From the NCBI GenBank assembly GCA_003427395.1, contig BFEA01000108.1:1129275-1166478 (forward strand): a stretch of DNA of 37,204 bases, written 5' to 3'. A model generated the notes under the pieces. It did not search any database, was not told the origin of the DNA, and was given only the letters and a program-made list of their open reading frames with translations. Source of the DNA: Chara braunii (lineage: Eukaryota; Streptophyta; Charophyceae; Charales; Characeae). Shown one piece after another: positions 30,848-37,204 of the stretch. Both the position numbers and the translations under genes were made by a program. Each line of letters begins with the position of its first letter. Position 1 is the stretch's first letter.

Positions 30848-32146
30848 CTATTCCCTGACCACGAACTTCTTCAGCCTGGTCCCTGTTACCCAATCCTGCC
30901 AGCCTGTCCCGTCCAGCTCCTCGATCTGATAGGCCCCAAATTCGCCGCATCGCAATATTCTATAGGGGCCCAACCATCTCTTGTCAAGCTTCCTCGACCA
31001 TTGCTTTTCCAAAGAGGAGTCGTATAATAATACGACATCCCCTACTGCCAATGACCCCTTTCTTACTCGTGTCATCTGGTCCCACCTCATCTTATCTTCC
31101 ATGAGACTCCTTTCCACCTGACCAGCGGCCTCTCGCAATCTTTCTTCGGCCGCCCCCACTTGCCGCGCCCGAATATCGAGCAGTTCTTCGAAAGACAGGT
31201 TCACCTCCAAGTCCTGGCGCCTCCACGTCTTCATAAAGTTTTCTATGGGAAAGGTGGCATGCCTTCCGTACCATAGTGTGGTTGGTGCGTACTTGGTAGT
31301 CCTCTTTACAGTAACATTCTCCACGAAGAAAGCTGCCCGTAGGAACTTCGGCCACTGACCAGGTTTGCCCTCTATCCACTTAGCCAGGAGAATCGTGATG
31401 GTACTGTGCCCCCTCTCCACAGGAGCGTTCGCTTGAGGGTGTGCGGCCGTAGTATAGTTGGCCACTATGCCATACCCTGCAAGCAACGTCCTCACCTCAT
31501 TGCAGGTAAACTTTGATCCTCGATCCATCACGAACTCCCTGACAAAAGGGTATCGCAGGTAATACTCCTCGATGCAGTTCGCCAAAACCGGGTCAGTCTT
31601 CGTCCAGATAGTTCGTCCGTCCACAAACCCAGTAAGGTTATCTCGTGCATCGAAGATGTAGTTACACCCATTCTCCCCTGCTGGCATGAATAACAGGTCC
31701 AGGTGTACGACTGCACCCACTTCCCTTTCTAACCCTGGGTGTAGGGGTTCTCCAGGCCTTTGCGCTGACCTCTCTTGGCAAGGTATACAGGACCGACAGT
31801 ATTTGATAACCATCGTCAGCATCCCGTCCCAATGGTAGAGCTCACTTATCTTCGCGCATGTGGCACCTACTCCTCTGTGCCCCCCTGCTATACCATCGTG
31901 TAGGGCCGCTATGATATCAATTTGCCAGTTTCTCCCACATATGATCCTCTTGGGGTTCCCGACCTGCCGCTTTATAAACAAGTGGCCATCTCTTACCACA
32001 TAGAGGTGCCTCATCTTCTGTGCCTTGGCACTTGCATCTCTATCCCTCATCTCACATGATAGGAGCAACCCCAATTCCCGGTAGATCCCATCGTACTCCT
32101 CCGCCCGAAACGCCTCCTTGATTTCTCCTTCCTCGAATTCGTCGTC
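30848..32146 (-). pseudogene. Ty3/gypsy integrase domain
   Basis: The integrase inserts the cDNA into the genome. In order: an N-terminal HHCC zinc-binding segment (H..H within LHDGIAGGH, then CRSCIPC), the catalytic core with D in VVHLDLLF, D in VMDRGSKF and E in APVERGH, and a C-terminal GPY segment (RWLGPYRI). The second D and the E are separated by exactly 35 residues, the DD35E signature. All catalytic residues are present. The frame is continuous with reverse transcriptase-RNase H except for the TGA at 32,147-32,149, so the domain would not be made from the polyprotein without readthrough. It ends in FVVRE followed by a stop at 30,848. No chromodomain is evident. Confidence 0.92.
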
Positions 32147-34240
32147 TCAGCTTTCAAGAACCAGAATCTCGTTCTCCTCGTAACTGAACGAGCCCTTCCG
32201 GTCGAAGTTTCCCTGCAGGAGCGTATTGGTGAGCAGGTACATCCCTCCCATTAGCTGCTCATGCTCCTCTACCTGAGTGGGGCCTTCCTCTATTGTCCTC
32301 ACTTCCTCCACCAGACTGTGCGTACCTGCCAATGCCAACTTCATCATCCAACCAACATCCTTACTTCCCCACGGATCCTCCTCCTGAAAGGGCTTGAGGA
32401 CTAACTCTTCCTTCTGCTCGTACCCCTTTGGTGCCAGCCATATGGGGTGACTGACGCAACTGGGCACTCGCAGGGACCATTTGTTTATGTGCAGGCGGAC
32501 GTCCTCCTCTTGATCCAAAAACCCATCAACTGGCGGCGTGTCTTCTATCGATTCCTCGTCCGACCCATCCCAGTTGATGCGGCTTAACCCATCTGCCCTG
32601 TTCTTGTTCCCTGGGATCCTTTCCAGCTCGAAATTAAACATCCAAATGTAGGTCAACCATCTTGCGACGGTTGGGTCAGATGGAGTATAATTCTTCAGGG
32701 AACATGCCAGTGCAGTAGGGTCCACCCTCAAGATGAGCCTCCTGCCAAAAACATAGTTTCGGAAGATCCTTAGGCAATGAAGTACCGCCAGCGTCTCCTT
32801 CTTGAACTGAGAGTAGTTCCTCCCAGTTGTATTGAGGGTACGACTTTCGAATCTTACCGGCCTCTCCTTCCCCTCAGTATCTGCCTGAATCAGGACCCCT
32901 CCCAGGGCAGTTGGCCCAGCGTCCATCTCAATGACGAATGGTCTTTCCTCCGTGGCCTCATAGTTTGGCGCTCCCAATACCAAGCCTCCTTCCTTAAACT
33001 CTCCCTTCATCCTACCGACCGCCTCTTCCTGGTCTTCGCCCCAGACCCATTCTTGATCCTGACGCACCAACTTCCTTAAATGCTCCATCTTCGTGGCAAA
33101 GTCCTTCACGAAGCTCCTCCAAAATCCGCACGTCCCAAGGAAGCTCCTCACATCTGTTATCGAGCGGAAGGGCACCGGCCACTCGAGAATCTTGTCTGTC
33201 TTCTTTACATCAGGCCTTCGCCCACTCTCATTACAGACAAAGCCTAGAATCGTGGCCTCCCTCATACAATGTTTCGGCTTGGGGCCTCTCGCCGTCAGGT
33301 TATGTTCCTCCAATAACCCCAGAACCTGATCGATATCTTGGACATGCTTCCAGACAAAGCGCCGCACACCGGGCATCACTTCGTCTTCCTCCTTCTCCTT
33401 CGGACCTTTGACCGCCAGGTCATCGATATAGGGCTGAGTGATATGTGGGCTGACCGTCTGCATGGCTCTGATCATATGCCTTTGCACCATCGCCACTGCA
33501 TTCATCCAACCTTGAGGCGCCACGTTCATATGAATCAGCCGTCTGGGAGTGTGCATTGCCGTTACGGGCCTGTCTGGCAGGTATACGGGGAACTGGTCAT
33601 ACCCCGAGTAGAGGTCTATAAGCGAGATTATAGGCCTCCCTGCGCACGATTATGACAATGCGTCCGCGTTCGGCAATCCTCCCGCGTCCCGCACTGTCAC
33701 CGCATTTAGCCGTTGCAAGTCTTGCACCCACCTTAGCGTTCCATTTGGTTTAATAAAATAAAACCAAGGCAACGCGTACGGCCCACTGTAATAATCGGCC
33801 ACGTGCGTCCGCATCTTGCCGTCCAGGTAGTCCACCACCATATTTTCCTCGTCCGGATTGGGGTACTGCGCGCCCCTTAGATTCCATGGCTCATGTGGGA
33901 CCGTGTGGATCCTGATCATCGGGATCTTGTCGACATCCAACCTCCCATGCTCGTCGTCGTTAAATGCATACGCGCGGTGCCTTTTCTTCATCAGCCCCAC
34001 CATCAACGCTCTCTCCTGGGGCGACAGAAAGTCGGGCTCCCCGATTATCAGCTTCCCCTCATTTTCGTCGTTGATACGGCACGGCCCGGCCAATGCGTGC
34101 TCCCGAATACGTCGTATCAACCCTCGCTCCCGCTCATAGTAGGCTTCCTCATCCTCTGTGACGAGCACGGGAACTGGGCGACACTTCTTATCTATGGTCT
34201 TGTACCGCCTTTGGGAACCCTGCTTAAGCCCTCCCCTAAA
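32147..34240 (-). pseudogene. reverse transcriptase and RNase H domains, broken by one stop
   Basis: Copies the element RNA into DNA and degrades the RNA strand. N-terminal to the palm, a linker runs from about 34,235 to 33,900. Reverse transcriptase motifs follow: KPNGTLRWVQDLQRLN, the first catalytic Asp in SLIDLYSGY (about 33,600-33,625), PQGW.NA, and the catalytic YIDDL at 33,416-33,430. RNase H follows with a catalytic Asp in FVIEMDAGPTALGG, Glu in KKETLAVL, and the closing NRADGLSRI. An in-frame TAA at 33,650-33,652 cuts the domain just before the first catalytic Asp. The frame is reached from the protease only through a frame change near 34,230. Confidence 0.92.
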
Positions 34241-34575
34241 AAAGGCCGACTTGTCGCTCGGGCCTGGGCCATCGCAGGGCCTCCCCTCCCTCCCGGAAGC
34301 CGATACACCAACTCCACCTCCCCCACCTGAGGGTTCTCCAAAACATGTTCCCTCAATGCCTTAATGGCCTCCAGATCCGCCATGTCGTGAGTCGATACCA
34401 CCTCCATGGCCTTATTCACATCCGTGAGGCTCAATGTCAGCACCTCAGCCCTATCTTCCTCCTCGGGCACTTCCCAAAGCCGTCTCCGCTCGTTCTCTGA
34501 TTCCTCAAAGGTGAACGAGCCTAGATTTGGCCTATTCCTCTCGCTCCCCGACCCCGTGTTCGGCAGGTTGTAACT
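34192..34575 (-). pseudogene. protease to reverse transcriptase linker of pol, shifted frame
   Basis: The frame between the protease and reverse transcriptase is open from the stop near 34,576 down to a TAG at 34,192-34,194. It encodes an acidic, Leu-rich linker. It lies in a different phase from both neighbours, so two indels are needed, near 34,521-34,575 and near 34,220-34,240. At both places the reading continues naturally into the neighbouring frame. No independent domain is recognised. Confidence 0.65.
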
Positions 34576-34925
34576 TCATAATTCCCACACGCCGGGTTGC
34601 ACAGGAGCAGGATCATTGTTCCATCGTGCTTATTGAAGATCAACATTTCCGTCCAGCACAGGAACGACCGCCCCAGAAGGATGGGGTGATCGACATCGGG
34701 CATAACGAAAAAGCAAGTCCTGGCTCGCATCTTCCCAATCTCTATAATCACATTTGACGATGTGCCGCAAAAGGCGGCCTTGCAGTTAGCGCCGTGCAGC
34801 ATGCCATGGTCCGAGCAGTCGATCTCCATGCCTATCATCACTGCCTCCTTCTCCCTGATGATGTTCATCTCTGCGCCCGTGTCCACCATCCCAGTACACT
34901 TTTGGTTCCTTATCACCAAATCCAC
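34521..34925 (-). pseudogene. retroviral-type aspartic protease
   Basis: Processes the Gag-Pol polyprotein. The active-site triad appears as MVDTGAEMNII (Asp codon at 34,881-34,883), with the hydrophobic flap-side and C-terminal signature HPILLGRSFL about 65 residues later, as in pepsin-like retroviral proteases. It is preceded in the same frame by a CVACG peptide and the TAG at 34,926-34,928. The last 16 codons before the stop at 34,521 do not look like protease, and the other frame takes over there, marking a frameshift in 34,521-34,575. The GTG at 34,925 is not a start; this is an internal polyprotein domain. Confidence 0.88.
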
Positions 34926-35993
34926 CTACCCGCACGCCACACATTTCCAATCCATCCTTGTCCCTGCCTCAGTCCACTCCACCTCTCTAGGCAGGACCGT
35001 ACTCAGATGGACATTTGGTACCAGCCTTCGCGACAGTCGTCCCTTCAACTCACCACGGAGCCTTGGTGCCGAAGCCAGAATGTCCTTTAGGTTCATCAAG
35101 TCATTATGGCATTCCCAGAGTTTGTCCACCATCCGCTCCACATCAAAGCCTTCCTCCATCCGGACCGCGTACTTCTTCCTCTTAGGCACGCTGTCGGGCA
35201 GGCTTGGCTCAGCCTCCTCCTGGGCCCCTCTCTTTTTGGCCCTCAGCTCCGCCCGCCGATCCTCCTCTTGTCGGAGCCTCTCATCCTCTTCATCGTCATC
35301 CTCTTCCTCTTCCTCCGGAACCTCCACCACCTCCTTTCTACGTCCAGGCTCCGGCTCCTTTCGAGGGGGTGCGTGACTGGGCGCCTGACTGGGCTCTTGA
35401 GTAGGCCCAGCCTTATTTTGGCTCCTGGTTCGAGCCGCCTGCGGCACCCTCCCATGCGACGTGGGGGGTCTATAGGTCATACCTGACCTAGGGTCCGTCC
35501 CTACAGTCGCCACTCTTGGGCACCCTTGTTGTCCTGGCGAAGGCTCTGGCCCGGAGTCATAAAGGAAGACCTCAGGTAGGTTGGCCTCCCACTCTCGGGC
35601 TTCTTCACACAGGGCTTGCAGCTTCCGCTGGTATCTCCCCACCTTTTCCAGCAGATCTTCCATCCTTCCCAGGAGGAGTGTGGTCGACTCTCCCTCGCCT
35701 TCCTGCCCCTCATCGTCCGATTCGACGACTATTGGTTCCTCTCTTATAGTCCCCGCCTTTAGTCGCTGAGTGACCTCCTCGCTATCTCCCACAATCTCAA
35801 CTTTTATGGCCAACTCTCCTTTCTCCTGCCACATCCTGAACATGGTCGGGGTTGCCGATGGCCCTGCCGCCGCTCGCCTAAGAGCTTCTTTCCTGATTCC
35901 TCCCGGGGTTCTAGGGTCGATATGCTCTCCCCACTTATCGTATATATCCCCGTCCATACAAGAGGAAATTAAACCTGCCAACTCATCATCTCG
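34926..35993 (-). pseudogene. acidic linker region between gag zinc knuckle and protease
   Basis: About 355 codons lie in frame with the gag segment above and the protease below, bounded by a TGA (35,994-35,996) and a TAG (34,926-34,928). The N-terminal 60 residues continue smoothly from the zinc knuckle (ISSCMDGDIYDKWGEHID). A Pro-rich part, a run of Glu/Asp (about 35,290-35,330) and a charged helical segment follow, then a conserved-looking stretch with VHLSTVLPREVEW just before the protease. I recognise no domain. The TGA could be a natural gag terminator with readthrough, but with five other stops in the frame, mutation is the simpler reading. Confidence 0.7.
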
Positions 35994-37204
35994 TCACCGT
36001 TGGCAGAACCGTATAGTGTGGCCCACCTCGCCACAATGCCAGCAGGTGGCGTTTCGCCAATCAAAGCGGGGCCTCCCATACCCTTGGCCCCCCCCCTGGC
36101 CACCTCGGCCACCTTGGTTCTGACCCCCCTGACCATTCCAACCACCCCCGCGACCCCCACCATTTCCTCCTCGGCCTCGGCCGCCACCTCCTCGACCCCC
36201 TTGACCTCGGCCTCCATTGCCTTNTCCGCCTTGTCCTTGGTTTCCTCCACCGGCCACGCTAACCTGCGAGGCCTGTTGGGAGGGAGGTGGTTGGGCCACA
36301 AACTGACCCTGAGCCGCAGGGTAGCTTGGGGACCCCATACTTGCCGCTGGGCCCGCATAAGGGACCATTTGCCCGGGCTGAGTCTGACTACCCCCGCACG
36401 AGGCGCAATGATTACAACTGGGCCAGGACGTAGGTTGACAATGCGGCACCCAATGCCCACAAGCCGGCGGCGGCCCCATACACGACGACCCGGCCGTCGC
36501 TGACGTTGGCGTGGCAGCAGGTGGCGGCGCAGCAATCGCTTGCAGGACCTGCCCTTTTCCGGATCCTTGACCCCCCACTTGTAAATTCCGCTGCTTCCTC
36601 TGGGCCTTGGTTAGGATCTGGGAGCCCGTCTCTTCTCCGCCATAGTCCTCGCGCCTAGCCTCCTCTTCCACTGCCCCCGACGCCCGGCCTTGGGCCACGG
36701 TCACTCCCCTCTTCTACACTTCCGCCTCATTATCATACCCCAGCGCTGCCAATACGTCCGTGACGATCCTCTTCACCCCTGGGGTCCCGGACGCGGTGGC
36801 GTCCCTTTCCTTTCTCTTGCGCTTTTGCAGCCGCACCTAGTGCTGCTCCACCTGGTCCAGGCTCCCCTCTTCCACCCCTTTGTCGATAGTGGCCCAGGTG
36901 AGTTTCTCATTTCCCCCTCCGTGACCCGTCAGCTCCGAGGCCTCCGAGCCAGTAAGCAGACCCAAAAATATAACACACTGTGTTTCTTCGGAGATCCCGT
37001 GCACCTTCCGCGCCTTCCTTTTAAACTCGTGCACAAACACCCCAATCGTGGAGAAGTCATCCTTGTTCATGGCCTCCAAATCCGCCATGGTTAGCAAGCC
37101 ATCCCCCAACCTGTACTTTCTCTGCATCATGTCCCTGAACCTCGCCCAACTACCATTGGCGGCATCCACGACCTTGCCCACTTCTTAATGGTGGCTATGA
37201 AGGA
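35994..37204 (-). pseudogene. gag: capsid remnant, Gly-rich segment and CCHC zinc knuckle (5' end outside window)
   Basis: Structural protein that packages element RNA. The segment 36,840-37,181 has the retrotransposon gag capsid pattern: WARFRDMMQRKY, then STIGVFVHEFKRKARKV and FLGLLTGSEASEL. A basic region, a Gln/Pro/Ala-rich part with several Cys, and a Gly/Arg/Asn-rich low-complexity run (about 36,070-36,240) follow. A CX2CX4HX4C knuckle (36,003-36,044, C-WH-C-GEVG-H-TIRF-C) ends the segment. In-frame TAGs at 36,837-36,839 and 36,714-36,716 break the frame. At about 37,180 the upstream reading lies in another frame, consistent with loss of one G in a G run. One N lies at about 36,224. The start codon lies beyond the window. 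Confidence 0.88.

Larger units (their letters stand above)
27771..37204 (-). mobile_element. degenerate Ty3/gypsy LTR retrotransposon with an extra 3' gag-like ORF, 5' part outside window
   Basis: All coding segments lie on the minus strand in the order gag, protease, reverse transcriptase, RNase H, integrase, 3' ORF. Integrase after RNase H is the Ty3/gypsy order. Gag to integrase reads as one polyprotein with in-frame stops at 36,837, 36,714, 35,994, 34,926, 33,650 and 32,147 (lowest base of each codon) and frame changes near 37,180, 34,550 and 34,230. The 3' ORF adds stops at 29,792 and 29,315 and a frame change near 28,190. The integrase ends with a GPY-type segment and no chromodomain is evident. 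The 5' LTR and gag start lie beyond 37,204. No 3' LTR boundary was found. Confidence 0.9.

Noticed and set aside
30848-32074. Chromodomain at the integrase C-terminus
   Set aside because: The frame ends shortly after the GPY segment with no aromatic-cage pattern visible.

Overview
The window is nuclear DNA of a repeat-rich eukaryote. It holds long non-coding repeats, microsatellites, satellite-like arrays, single-base N ambiguities, one 310-base assembly gap and a degenerate Ty3/gypsy LTR retrotransposon. No intact host gene is recognisable. From memory, the gag-pol residues resemble retroelement proteins that are abundant in the charophyte alga Chara braunii. That assignment is an inference and was not searched.

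Layout. Bases 1-4,350 are low-information DNA with a poly(A)-only retroposition scar, a 20-bp hairpin, a G-run tract and one unrecognised 151-codon ORF. Bases 4,360-6,130 are two tandem arrays: GGACCA repeated about every 20 bp, then a roughly 170-bp satellite. Bases 6,219-8,189 are bounded by long inverted copies of one sequence (block X), which recurs at 17,939. A TATA-bearing repeat (block Z) occurs three times. From about 8,860 to 16,230 (unit A) and from about 19,860 to 27,330 (unit B) lie two diverged direct copies of one long non-coding sequence, offset by about 11 kb. Each unit carries its own tandem arrays. Each also carries a cluster of about ten stem-loops that share a hexaloop A(A/T)CTTA but have different stems, and many stems differ between units by paired, complementary changes. 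This array is the most striking unexplained structure in the window.

Bases 27,771-37,204 on the minus strand are the retrotransposon, which runs off the right edge. Reading from high to low coordinates it has a gag capsid remnant, a Gly-rich segment with a CCHC knuckle, an acidic linker, an aspartic protease (DTGA), reverse transcriptase (YIDDL), RNase H, an integrase (HHCC, DD35E, GPY) and then an extra same-sense 3' ORF. The 3' ORF looks like a second gag: two capsid-like repeats, an acidic Pro-rich hinge, a coiled coil and its own CCHC knuckle. The reading frames are broken by eight in-frame stops and about four frameshifts, so this copy is presumably inactive, yet the domains remain readable in order.

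Units A and B could be non-coding LTR-derivative DNA related to this element. I could not define LTR ends, a primer-binding site or target duplications, so the class of those units remains open.
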